A DNA stretch of 64,000 bases from JAUYIV01 sp040882645 (GTDB taxonomy: Bacteria > Actinomycetota > Acidimicrobiia > Spongiisociales > UBA11373), in the NCBI GenBank assembly GCA_040882645.1, contig JBBEAX010000081.1:1-64000 (forward strand), in the 5' to 3' direction. The notes beneath the pieces are model-generated. The model was not told the origin of the DNA. It searched no databases and saw only the letters and a program-made list of their open reading frames with translations. Below, piece after piece: positions 38,939-47,312 of the stretch. How positions within the stretch are numbered: position 1 is the stretch's first letter; each line of letters starts with the position of its first letter. Position numbers and translations under genes: made by a program.

Positions 38939-40168
38939 GTGAAGCCGGGGCTCGAGCGAATCTCGGGCCTGCTCGACATGCTGGCGCGCCCCGACGCCGG
39001 CTACCCGATCATTCACCTTGCCGGCACCAACGGCAAGACGTCGACCTCCCGGATGATCACCACCCTGCTCGCCGCCCACGGCCTGGATGCCGGGTTGTTC
39101 ACCTCGCCCCATCTCGACAGCGTCGAGCAGCGGTATCAGTTGAACGCGTTCCCGATGACGGCCGACCAATTTGCCGCGGCGATCACGGAAATCGCCCCCA
39201 TCGTCGATCTGTTCGAGGAGCGGACCGGCGACCTGATCACCTACTTCGAGCTGACCGCCGCCCTGGCCTTTGCGTGGTTCGCCGAGTCTGCGGTCGACGT
39301 GGCGGTGATCGAGACGGGGCTCGGCGGGCGGCTCGATGCAACCAACGCGGCGAGGTCGGCGGTGGCGGTGGTCACCAACATCGGACTCGAACACACCGAA
39401 TACCTGGGGGACACCGTTTCCGCGATCGCGGCTGAGAAATTGGCCATCCTCGACGAGGGTGCGGTGCTGGTGACCGGGGATCTGGTTCCCGACGCGTTGG
39501 CGGTGGCCGAGGCTCGGGCGCAGGAACAAGGGGCGCGCTGGCTCCGCTTCGGGGAGGAGTTCGTCGTGCAAGACGCTCGGGCCGTTGACCGCGGCTGGGA
39601 GTTCGACCTCGACGGGGCATATCGGGAATACGAGGGTCTCCGGCTGATGATGCATGGCCGCCACCAGATCACCAACTTCGCCACCGCCGTGGCTGCGGTG
39701 GAAGCCTTTTTCGACCGCCCCCTCGACGAGGCGGCGGTTCAGGAGGCTGCGGCGACGGCGACATCGCCGGGCCGGATGGACATCCTCCGGCGCGACCCGA
39801 TCCTGCTCACCGACGGGGCCCACAACCCCGACGGGATGGCCAGCCTCGCCGCCGCCCTGCGGGAGGAGTTCGCCGGCATCCAGTGGAGCGCGGTGATCGG
39901 CGCAATGGCGGACAAGGACATCACCACCATGCTCGGCCATCTCCGCGGGTTGGTGCGCCAGGTGCACGCCGCCGCCGCCGACTCGCCTCGAGCGTTGCCT
40001 GCCAACGAGATGGCCGACCTGGCGCACCGGCACCTGGGGGTGCCGGCAACCGCCCACCCCACCGTCGCCGCAGCCGTCGCCGCCGCCCAGGCCACTGGCA
40101 CGCCCGTTCTTGTGACCGGTTCGATATACGTAGTCGGCGAAGCGCGTAGAGCGCTTGGGGTTACCTGA
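38939..40168 (+). CDS. folC: Folylpolyglutamate synthase / dihydrofolate synthase FolC
   Basis: The protein adds glutamate to folates. The P-loop is IIHLAGTNGKTSTSRM, then FTSPHLDSVEQRY, VIETGLGGRLDATNA (metal site) and LLTDGAHNPDGMASL. GTG 38939 is the first standard start, but conserved family sequence (AIAYLDAHIGRG, immediately before VKPGLERISGLL) is encoded upstream in the same frame, back to about 38888. That stretch has no ATG, GTG or TTG. An ACG at 38888 has AGGA 6 bases before it and could be the real start. The true protein is probably about 17 residues longer than the 409 given here. Confidence 0.9.
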   Translation: MKPGLERISGLLDMLARPDAGYPIIHLAGTNGKTSTSRMITTLLAAHGLDAGLFTSPHLDSVEQRYQLNAFPMTADQFAAAITEIAPIVDLFEERTGDLITYFELTAALAFAWFAESAVDVAVIETGLGGRLDATNAARSAVAVVTNIGLEHTEYLGDTVSAIAAEKLAILDEGAVLVTGDLVPDALAVAEARAQEQGARWLRFGEEFVVQDARAVDRGWEFDLDGAYREYEGLRLMMHGRHQITNFATAVAAVEAFFDRPLDEAAVQEAAATATSPGRMDILRRDPILLTDGAHNPDGMASLAAALREEFAGIQWSAVIGAMADKDITTMLGHLRGLVRQVHAAAADSPRALPANEMADLAHRHLGVPATAHPTVAAAVAAAQATGTPVLVTGSIYVVGEARRALGVT

Positions 40169-40171
40169 AAC

Positions 40172-40275
40172 CAGGCGGCAATACGCGATACGCAATACGC
40201 AATACGAAGGAACCGCGTCCGATCTCTCGCGCGCGCTCTGTCGTATCGCGAATCGCGTATCGCGTATCGCGTCCC
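40172..40275. repeat. Inverted heptad element, copy 4
   Basis: Heptads GGCAATA, CGCGATA, CGCAATA, CGCAATA (40177-40204) are followed by core CGAAGGAACCGCGTCCGA...CTGTCGTATCG and heptads CGTATCG, CGAATCG, CGTATCG, CGTATCG (40242-40269). It lies between folC and ndk, and its right arm ends next to the ndk -10 box. Confidence 0.85.
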
Positions 40276-40281
40276 TACCAT
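40276..40281 (+). promoter_or_regulatory. Putative -10 box of a leaderless ndk promoter
   Basis: TACCAT, then 8 bases, then GTG 40290. The right arm of the heptad element occupies the -35 region. Confidence 0.5.
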
Positions 40282-40289
40282 CCGGCCCC

Positions 40290-40688
40290 GTGGAGACCAC
40301 CTTCGTAATGATCAAGCCTGATGGCGTGCGGCGCGGGCTCGTAGGCGAGGTCATTTCCCGCCTCGAGCGGAAGGGCCTGACCCTGATCCGGATGCGGATG
40401 CTGACCATCCCCGAGGACATGGCGAAGCGCCACTACGGGGAGCACGCCGACAAGGCCTTCTTTGGGGAATTGGTCTCGTTCATCACCGGGGGACCGGTGG
40501 TCGCCATGGAGTGGTCCGGTCCGTCCGCGGTCGCCGTTGCCCGGTCGGTCATGGGCGGCACCAACCCGCTGGATGCCGCGCCGGGGACCATCCGGGGCGA
40601 CTTCGGCACGGTCATCACCGAGAACATCGTCCACGGCTCCGACTCCCCGGCCAGCGCCGAGCGGGAACTGGCCCTCTTCTTCGACTGA
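40290..40688 (+). CDS. ndk: Nucleoside diphosphate kinase
   Basis: This 132-residue enzyme transfers phosphate between nucleoside di- and triphosphates. It has TFVMIKPDGVRRGLVGEVIS at the N-terminus, MGGTNPLDAAPGTIRGDFG, and the catalytic His in NIVHGSDSPASAERELALFF. GTG 40290 gives the normal N-terminus; the open frame upstream is heptad repeat. Length is normal. Confidence 0.96.
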   Translation: METTFVMIKPDGVRRGLVGEVISRLERKGLTLIRMRMLTIPEDMAKRHYGEHADKAFFGELVSFITGGPVVAMEWSGPSAVAVARSVMGGTNPLDAAPGTIRGDFGTVITENIVHGSDSPASAERELALFFD

Positions 40689-40783
40689 TCGTCGGGAATC
40701 CCAGTGTTTTCGCCACACGATTCTTTCCTCTACGCTCAAATACTCAGGGGCGGTACACTCCCCGCACTCCACCAAGGGCGGAT

Positions 40784-41818
40784 ATGGCGTCCGGTTTGAT
40801 GTCGCTGGCTAGCCGTGACATGGCAATCGACCTCGGTACTGCGAACACTTTGGTTTATGTTCGCGGCCAGGGGATCGTGCTCAATGAGCCGTCGGTCGTC
40901 GCGATAAACACCCGCGACAACCGGGCGCTCGCCGTCGGACTCGAGGCGAAGCGGATGATCGGCCGCACCCCGTCTCACATTCAGGCGATCCGGCCGTTGC
41001 GCGATGGGGTGATCGCCGACTTCGACATCACCGAGAAGATGCTGCGCTACTTCATCAAGAAGGTGCAGCCCCGGCGCTGGGCCCGGCCCCGAATCATCAT
41101 CTGCGTACCGTCCGGGATCACCGGCGTCGAGCGGCGGGCCGTCGAAGAGGCTGCCTATCACGCCGGCGCCCGCCGGGCCTACACGATCGAAGAGCCGATG
41201 GCCGCCGCCATCGGTGTTGGTTTGCCCATCCACGAGCCGACCGGATCGGTGATCGTCGACATCGGAGGTGGCACCACCGAAGTGGCGGTCATCTCGATGG
41301 GCGGCATCGTCGTCTCCCGCAGCGCCCGGGTGGGTGGCGATGAACTCGACGAGTCCATCGTCAACTGGGTGAAGAAGGAGTACAACCTCCTCCTCGGTGA
41401 CCGCACCGCAGAGCAGCTCAAGATGGCGATCGGCTCGGCCTGGCCGTTCTCGGATGAGCCCAACGCCGAGATCCGCGGGCGAGACCTGGTAACCGGTCTG
41501 CCGAAGACCGTGATCATCACTGCCGCCGAAGTGCGGGAAGCAACCGAGGAACCGGTCGCCGGGGTCGTCGATGCGGTGAAGTTCTGCCTCGACAAGACGC
41601 CCCCGGAGCTCGCCTCGGACGTCATGGAACGGGGAATCGTCCTCACCGGTGGTGGCGCGCTGCTTCGCGGCCTCGATGTACGGATCGCCAATGAGACCGG
41701 CACTCCCGTCATCACCGCCGATCGTCCACTCCACTCGGTCGTGCTCGGCTCCGGGCAATGCCTCGAAGACTTCGACATGCTCCAGGAGGTCCTGACGACG
41801 ACCGGTGGCGGGAACTAG
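40784..41818 (+). CDS. mreB: Rod shape-determining protein MreB
   Basis: This 344-residue actin homologue polymerises under the membrane and guides side-wall synthesis. Phosphate 1 motif is AIDLGTANTLVYVRGQGIVL, phosphate 2 is VIVDIGGGTTEVAVIS, and the adenosine motif is GIVLTGGGALLRGLD. ATG 40784 is preferred; a second in-frame ATG lies at 40799. TACACT at 40754 may be its -10 box. It is the first gene of the mreBCD-mrdA-rodA operon. Confidence 0.96.
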   Translation: MASGLMSLASRDMAIDLGTANTLVYVRGQGIVLNEPSVVAINTRDNRALAVGLEAKRMIGRTPSHIQAIRPLRDGVIADFDITEKMLRYFIKKVQPRRWARPRIIICVPSGITGVERRAVEEAAYHAGARRAYTIEEPMAAAIGVGLPIHEPTGSVIVDIGGGTTEVAVISMGGIVVSRSARVGGDELDESIVNWVKKEYNLLLGDRTAEQLKMAIGSAWPFSDEPNAEIRGRDLVTGLPKTVIITAAEVREATEEPVAGVVDAVKFCLDKTPPELASDVMERGIVLTGGGALLRGLDVRIANETGTPVITADRPLHSVVLGSGQCLEDFDMLQEVLTTTGGGN

Positions 41819-41830
41819 GTAGGGGCCGCT

Positions 41831-42799
41831 ATGTGGCGGCCAAGCAACCTCGACCGTCCCACCGGGATGTTCATCGGGCTGATCGTCCTCTCCCTGGCGC
41901 TCGTCACCATCGACCTCCGCGCCTCGGGCGAAGGAATCGGATCGACGCTCCGTGACGGCACCCAGGCCGCATTCGCCCCCGTGCAAGAGGTGGTGGCGAC
42001 GGTGACCCGCCCGTTCGCCGACTTCTTCGAGAACATCTCCGACATGTTCAGCCTCCGTTCCGAGAACCTGGCCCTTCGAGAGCGGGTGTCCGAACTCGAG
42101 CGGGAGCTGCAGGAGACCGAGAGCCTTCAGGTGCGGGTGTCGGAACTCGAGGCGCTGCTGGGGATCAAGCCGCCCCAGGATCTCGATTCCGTGTCCGCCC
42201 AGGTGTTGGCCGTCGGGGTGTCCGAGTTCGACCACATCCGGGTGATCGACCGGGGCACCGACGACGGGGTCGGCCTCGACATGCCCGTGATCAACGAGGC
42301 CGGGCTGGTCGGCCGGGTGGTGGCAGTCACCGGTTCGGTTGCGCGGATTCGATTGATCACCGATCCCACCATGCGTATCGCGGTGCGGGTCGAGCGCACC
42401 GGCGAGACCGGCGTCCTCACCGGGCGGGGGGGCGGCGCCATGTCATTGCAGCTGTTGAGCATCGACGCCTCGGTGGTCGAGGGTGACCTGCTGGTCACCG
42501 CCGACGGGCGGTTCCCGGCAGGGATTGCGGTCGCCCGGGTGACGAAGGCCGCCCGCTCGGAAGTCGGGTACTCCCTCGAGACCGACGCCGAGCCGGTGGC
42601 GGGGGTGACCCGGATCCACTTCGTCAAGGTGCTGATCTTCACCCGGGATGAGGCCGGCGTCGACGATCTCGAAGATGCCGACCGCTTGCCGACCCAGGTG
42701 CCGGCCGATCCAGGTGACCCCACTGAGGGCGGTCCCGACGACCCGCTGCCGACCACCACCACGTCGGCGACGACCACGACGACAACGACGGCACCGTGA
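41831..42799 (+). CDS. mreC: Rod shape-determining protein MreC
   Basis: The 322-residue protein has one N-terminal membrane segment (FIGLIVLSLALVTIDL), a coiled coil at about 75-112 (ENLALRERVSELERELQE), then the two beta-barrel MreC domains. A Thr-rich tail (TTTTSATTTTTTTAP) ends the protein, a feature not common in MreC but in keeping with the Thr-rich linkers elsewhere in this genome. It scaffolds PBP2 and MreB. The stop overlaps mreD. Confidence 0.93.
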   Translation: MWRPSNLDRPTGMFIGLIVLSLALVTIDLRASGEGIGSTLRDGTQAAFAPVQEVVATVTRPFADFFENISDMFSLRSENLALRERVSELERELQETESLQVRVSELEALLGIKPPQDLDSVSAQVLAVGVSEFDHIRVIDRGTDDGVGLDMPVINEAGLVGRVVAVTGSVARIRLITDPTMRIAVRVERTGETGVLTGRGGGAMSLQLLSIDASVVEGDLLVTADGRFPAGIAVARVTKAARSEVGYSLETDAEPVAGVTRIHFVKVLIFTRDEAGVDDLEDADRLPTQVPADPGDPTEGGPDDPLPTTTTSATTTTTTTAP

Positions 42800-43308
42800 A
42801 GGCGCGTCGCCTGGTCGGGGCGGTGATCATCGTGGTGGTCGCGGTGGCCCTGCAGACGACCTTCTTCGCCAGCATCCGGCTGTTCAATGCCGCTCCCGCC
42901 CTGGTGGTGCTGGTCGTGATCGCCTATGCCAGACACCTCCCCGCCGAATACGCCCTCGGCCTGGCGTTCTTCGCCGGCTTCCTCGAAGACCTCCTCGCCG
43001 AATCCGCCCTCGGGCTGTGGGCCCTGGTGATGACCACGGTCGCCTACTTCGTTCTGCGGTTCCGCGATCGGCTCGAGGACGACTTCAGCCTGCTCGGTCC
43101 TTTCGTGTTCGGGGTCACCGCCGGCGCCCTCGCACTGTTTTCGGTCGTCGGTACGATCTTCGGGGAGAAGACTCTCGCCGACGCGGGCATCGTGAGGAAG
43201 ATCTTGCTCCCCTCGCTCTACAACCTTCTGCTGGCGGCCCTGATCCTCCCGTTCATCACATGGACGCTGGGAGTGGCCCGCCGTAGAAGTGCCGCGTTCA
43301 AGATATGA
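42796..43308 (+). CDS. mreD: Rod shape-determining protein MreD
   Basis: This 170-residue membrane protein has five or six hydrophobic segments, among them AVIIVVVAVALQTTFFASIR and the FFAGFLEDLLAESALGLWAL segment that matches the family. GTG 42796 overlaps the mreC stop, and its own stop overlaps the mrdA start. Confidence 0.9.
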   Translation: MKARRLVGAVIIVVVAVALQTTFFASIRLFNAAPALVVLVVIAYARHLPAEYALGLAFFAGFLEDLLAESALGLWALVMTTVAYFVLRFRDRLEDDFSLLGPFVFGVTAGALALFSVVGTIFGEKTLADAGIVRKILLPSLYNLLLAALILPFITWTLGVARRRSAAFKI

Positions 43309-45269
43309 AGCCTGCCTGGCGGATTGCCACGGTTGGGGTCGCGCTGAGCGCCTTGTTGGGGATCCTTGTGCTCAGGATGTGGTTCCTCCAGGTGACGGAT
43401 GTCGAGGCGTCACTCGATGTCGCCGCCAGTCAGCGGATCAGCATCGTCTCGATCGAGCCCCCCCGTGGCGACATCTTCGACCGCGACGGCACCGAGATCA
43501 TGGCCGGGACCGTGGCCACGCTGCGGATCGTCGTCGACCGGAAGCTGATCCCGCTGGAGCGCGAAGAGGGGCTGATTCAGAATCTCTCCGCCCTCCTCGG
43601 CATTCCGGCTGCCGAGATCCGGCAGGAGTTCGTAGACCGAGGATCCGGGGCCCGTTTCCCGGTCAGCGACGGCATCGGGGAATCGACCGCCGTCTTCGTG
43701 CTCGAGAACATCGAGCGGTTCCCCGGCGTGGCGATCGAACCGGTTCCGTTCAGGGTGTACCCGCTCGGCGAGACCGCGGCCCACATCATCGGCTACATCG
43801 GCGCGCCCGGACCGGACGACCTCGGGCGGGTGGGGATCGATCCCAACGACCGCGTCGGAAGGTTCGGCGTCGAGCGCTCATACGACGGTCTCCTGCGGGG
43901 CACCCCCGGACAGATCACCTACAGCGTGAATGCCCGGGGAGAGATTCTTGGTGTCCTCGAAGAGACCGCCCCCCGCCCCGGCGGCAGCGTGGTCACGACC
44001 ATCGACCTGGATGTGCAACGGTTCGTCGAGGACACCCTCCTCAAGGCGATGGCCCTGGCGGCGGCATCGGGTGAGGACCAGGTGAAGCGGGCTGCGGCAG
44101 TCATCATCGACCCCCGCGACGGGTCGATCATCGCCATGGCCTCGGTCCCGGCGTTCAACCCGATCATCTTCTCGGACGGGCAGCTCACTGAGGCCGAGTG
44201 GTTGACACTTCGGCAGGAGGAGGTCTTCAACAACTACGCGATGCAGGGCAACTACCCACCGGGGTCGTCGTTCAAGGCGATCGTGTATGCCCTGGCGCTG
44301 GAGAACCAGATCTCGCCGATCGTCGAAGAGGAGTACCGCGACATCGTCGACCAGACCGAGGACCCCTTCGCCTTCTTCAGCGACGGTGAGCTCCTGTTCA
44401 CCAACACGCCTCCGCTGAACGACTGGAAGGATGGCGGCCACGGTTTCGTGGGATTGTCTTCGTCGCTGATCGAATCGGTGAACACCTACTACTGGTCGAT
44501 CGCCCTCGCAATCTGGCAGGGGCGAGACATCGCCTGGCCCGAGAACCTGTTGCAGGACTGGGCCCGTAGCCTCGGGTTCGGCGCGCGGACCGGAATCGAC
44601 CTTCCGTTCGAAGGCACGGGTCGGGTTCCCGATCGTGAATGGTTCCAGTCGCTCCAGGCTGAAGGCTCCGGGTTGGTTCGATCGGAAGGTGGATGGTCCG
44701 GCGGCGACCTGATGAACATCGCCACCGGCCAGGGAGCCCTCGTGGTCACGCCCCTACAGATGGCGGTCGCCTACGCGGCGCTGCTCAACGGCGGCACGGT
44801 TTGGGAGCCCCGGGTGGTATCTACGGTCGTCGACTCCGACAACAACGTGCTGTTCACCAACCCCCCGAGCGTCGCCCGCAAGATCACGATCGGCGCGGAC
44901 ACCGTCGCCGCCCTCAAGCGGGACCTCAACGGGGTGGTCACCGCCCAGAACGGCACCGCCCGCCGAGCCTTCGAGGGCTTCTGTAGCGGTGATGTTCCCG
45001 ACAGCGAGTGCGCTCCCCTTCGAGAGGTCGGCGGCAAGACCGGTACGGCCGAGATCGTCCAGGCCACCGAAGAAGGCGTCACCGCGGTCGACACCGCCTG
45101 GTTCGTCGGCGGTGCCCCTCTGAGCGATCCGCAGTTCATCGTCGCAGTCGTCATCGAACAAGGTGGGTCCGGCGGTCAGGTGGCGGCGCCGGCGGCCCGC
45201 CGCATCCTCCAATATCTGATGGGCGAGCAGCCCGATCCTCTCCGGGCCGGGGACGACACCGAGCGATGA
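43305..45269 (+). CDS. mrdA: Penicillin-binding protein 2 (elongation transpeptidase)
   Basis: The 654-residue class B PBP has a membrane anchor at residues 5-25 and the dimerisation/pedestal domain (SIEPPRGDIFDRDGTEIMAG). The transpeptidase domain has the active serine in PPGSSFKAIV (SxxK), SVN in LIESVNTYYW and KTG in VGGKTGTAEIVQ. It cross-links side-wall peptidoglycan together with RodA. Overlaps on both sides show tight coupling. Confidence 0.95.
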   Translation: MKPAWRIATVGVALSALLGILVLRMWFLQVTDVEASLDVAASQRISIVSIEPPRGDIFDRDGTEIMAGTVATLRIVVDRKLIPLEREEGLIQNLSALLGIPAAEIRQEFVDRGSGARFPVSDGIGESTAVFVLENIERFPGVAIEPVPFRVYPLGETAAHIIGYIGAPGPDDLGRVGIDPNDRVGRFGVERSYDGLLRGTPGQITYSVNARGEILGVLEETAPRPGGSVVTTIDLDVQRFVEDTLLKAMALAAASGEDQVKRAAAVIIDPRDGSIIAMASVPAFNPIIFSDGQLTEAEWLTLRQEEVFNNYAMQGNYPPGSSFKAIVYALALENQISPIVEEEYRDIVDQTEDPFAFFSDGELLFTNTPPLNDWKDGGHGFVGLSSSLIESVNTYYWSIALAIWQGRDIAWPENLLQDWARSLGFGARTGIDLPFEGTGRVPDREWFQSLQAEGSGLVRSEGGWSGGDLMNIATGQGALVVTPLQMAVAYAALLNGGTVWEPRVVSTVVDSDNNVLFTNPPSVARKITIGADTVAALKRDLNGVVTAQNGTARRAFEGFCSGDVPDSECAPLREVGGKTGTAEIVQATEEGVTAVDTAWFVGGAPLSDPQFIVAVVIEQGGSGGQVAAPAARRILQYLMGEQPDPLRAGDDTER

Positions 45270-46414
45270 GCAGCGTATCCGCCATCGATCTCAGGCCGCA
45301 GACCCGGAGGTCCCGGCCCGACCTCGTGCTGATCGGCATCACCGCCGCGCTCAGCGCGCTGGGGTTGTTGATGATCCTGAGCACCTCAGGCCCGCGGCTC
45401 GAAGCAGCAGGGCTGGGCCGGAACTCCCAGATGGTCAGACAGGCGATCTACGTCGGCCTGGGCGCGGGGGTCCTCATCGTCACCTCCCTGGTCTCGGACC
45501 GGGTGTGGAAGCTCGCCGCGCCGTATTACTACGCGGGGATGATCGTCCTGCTCCTGGCGGTGCTCAGCCCGATCGGCGCGCTGCGGCAGGGGGCCCAGCG
45601 GTGGATCTCGCTGGGGCTGTTCGACCTCCAGCCGTCCGAAGTGGCGAAGGTGGGGGTGATCCTGGCACTCGCCCTGATGCTGGCTCCCGTCGAGGAGGGT
45701 CGGATGAAGTGGCTTCGACTTCTCAAGGTGGGGGCTCTCGTGGGCTTTCCGTCCATCTTCATCTTTCTCCAGCCAGACCTCGGGACGATGCTCGTCTTTG
45801 GGTTCGTCACGTTCGCGATGCTGTTCGTGGCCGGCACCACGGTTCGACAGCTGGTCATGCTGATCGTGCTGGCACTCATCGCACTCGGGATCGCAGTGGA
45901 GCTCGACCTATTGCGCGGGTATCAGTTGGAGCGCTTGGAAGGATTCTTCAACCCCAACGAGCAGACACTGCAGGTCAACTACAACCAGAACCAGAGCCAG
46001 ATCGCCATCGGCAGCGGCGGGATGTTCGGCCAGGGTCTCTTCGAGGGATCCCAGACCAACCTGGCATTCGTCCCTGCCCAGACCACCGATTTCATATTCA
46101 CCGCGGTTGCCGAGCAGCTTGGATTCGTCGGCGGCACCCTGGTCATCGGTCTTTATGCCGCGCTCATTTGGCGAATACTGATGGTCGCCGCCATCGCCCG
46201 CGATCGATTCGGGCAGCTGGCGGCGACGGGGATCGCTGCGATGTTCGGGTTTCACGTCTTCGTGAACATCGGCATGGCGGTTGGGTTGCTTCCGGTGACT
46301 GGCCTTCCCCTGCCGTTCCTGTCGTTTGGGGGATCCTTCTACCTCGCCATGGCGGTGAGCGTGGGGATCGTGAATTCGATCTGGATGACCCGCAGCCCGG
46401 TTCCGAGGAACTGA
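45266..46414 (+). CDS. rodA: Peptidoglycan glycosyltransferase RodA (SEDS family)
   Basis: This 382-residue protein with about ten membrane segments polymerises glycan strands. SEDS motifs are GAQRWISLGLFDLQPSEVAK, FLQPDLGTMLVFG, GSGGMFGQGLFEGSQTNLAFVPA split by the family loop TTDFIFTAVAEQLG, and LPFLSFGGSFYLAMAVSVGI. ATG 45266 overlaps the mrdA stop; the longer open frame upstream is not coding. Confidence 0.95.
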   Translation: MSSVSAIDLRPQTRRSRPDLVLIGITAALSALGLLMILSTSGPRLEAAGLGRNSQMVRQAIYVGLGAGVLIVTSLVSDRVWKLAAPYYYAGMIVLLLAVLSPIGALRQGAQRWISLGLFDLQPSEVAKVGVILALALMLAPVEEGRMKWLRLLKVGALVGFPSIFIFLQPDLGTMLVFGFVTFAMLFVAGTTVRQLVMLIVLALIALGIAVELDLLRGYQLERLEGFFNPNEQTLQVNYNQNQSQIAIGSGGMFGQGLFEGSQTNLAFVPAQTTDFIFTAVAEQLGFVGGTLVIGLYAALIWRILMVAAIARDRFGQLAATGIAAMFGFHVFVNIGMAVGLLPVTGLPLPFLSFGGSFYLAMAVSVGIVNSIWMTRSPVPRN

Positions 46415-46420
46415 CGCTCC

Positions 46421-47017
46421 CTAGGTCTGGACCGAACCGATCTCGAGGCGCTCTTGCTGCCCTTCGGAAGGGTCGTAGCAGTAGCGACACCGCGCTTCGT
46501 ATGCACCCTCGGCCCCCAGCACCACGAGCTCATCGGAGGCGATCACTCGCTGGGTGAACATGCCCGCCCCGCCGCACCGGTGGCACACGGCGAGGCTCTT
46601 GGTGACGTACTCGGCACAGGTCATCAGCGTGGGGATGGGCTCGAACGGTCTCCCCAAGTAGTCGAGATCGAGGCCGGCGACGATCACCTTCTTCCCCGCT
46701 TCGGCGAGCATCGCCACCACTTCCACCAGCCCATCGTCGAAGAACTGGGCTTCGTCGATGCCCACGACGACGGTGCGATCGAGAACCCGGCTCAGCAGCT
46801 CGGCGCTGTCGGCCACCGGCTCCGCGGCGGTGGACAGCGATGAGTGGGAGACCACTTGGTCGGAGGCATAGCGGTCGTCGATCACCGGCTTGAAGGTCTG
46901 GGTGGCCAGGCGGGCGATCTTGTACCGGGTGATGCGGCGAATGAGCTCTTCGCTCTTGCCGGAGAACATCGGGCCGCAGATGACTTCTACCCAGCCGCGA
47001 TCGTCTCTCCGGTCCAT
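46421..47017 (-). CDS. tdk: Thymidine kinase
   Basis: The 198-residue TK1-type salvage kinase has P-loop CGPMFSGKSEEL, a Walker B-like region VVVGIDEAQFFDD, a lasso region and a structural zinc site with CHRCGG and CRYC. It phosphorylates thymidine to dTMP. It is convergent with rodA, 6 bases apart. A TAGGTT box lies 6 bases before its ATG. Confidence 0.95.
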   Translation of the reverse strand: MDRRDDRGWVEVICGPMFSGKSEELIRRITRYKIARLATQTFKPVIDDRYASDQVVSHSSLSTAAEPVADSAELLSRVLDRTVVVGIDEAQFFDDGLVEVVAMLAEAGKKVIVAGLDLDYLGRPFEPIPTLMTCAEYVTKSLAVCHRCGGAGMFTQRVIASDELVVLGAEGAYEARCRYCYDPSEGQQERLEIGSVQT

Positions 47018-47023
47018 CCCCCC

Positions 47024-47029
47024 AACCTA
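47024..47029 (-). promoter_or_regulatory. Putative -10 box of a leaderless tdk promoter
   Basis: On the minus strand, TAGGTT then six G and ATG 47017. There is no room for a 5' untranslated region if transcription starts at the usual distance. Confidence 0.55.
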
Positions 47030-47104
47030 ACAGGGAGAGAACCCGTCACTCGGGGAGCCAGAGGCATCGGGGGCGGCAATGCCGGGACCCTGGGGGGCCA
47101 CTGC

Positions 47105-47312
47105 TATCGTGAGCCGCCGTGGGCGCGGCCCGGTGGTCAAACCGCCCGCCCGCTCCGTCGAGACCGGAGTTTTCGAATGTTCATGTCCGTCTCCGTAGAT
47201 CGCGCCGACCGACCTTCTTCGTCGGCCGCCCCGCGGACGGACATCGGCGCGCCGGTCCGGCGTGCCTTTCCAACCACAGGCCCGCAGGCGCGGGCGTCGA
47301 AGGGGCTTTCCT
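47105..47312 (+). promoter_or_regulatory. Possible promoter and long 5' leader of the RNase E/G gene
   Basis: TATCGT at 47105 is the best -10 candidate upstream of the gene at 47313. Transcription from it would give a leader of nearly 200 bases, unusual in this window. RNase E in E. coli controls its own mRNA through a long leader; a similar role here is only inference. No gene is seen in this stretch. Confidence 0.3.
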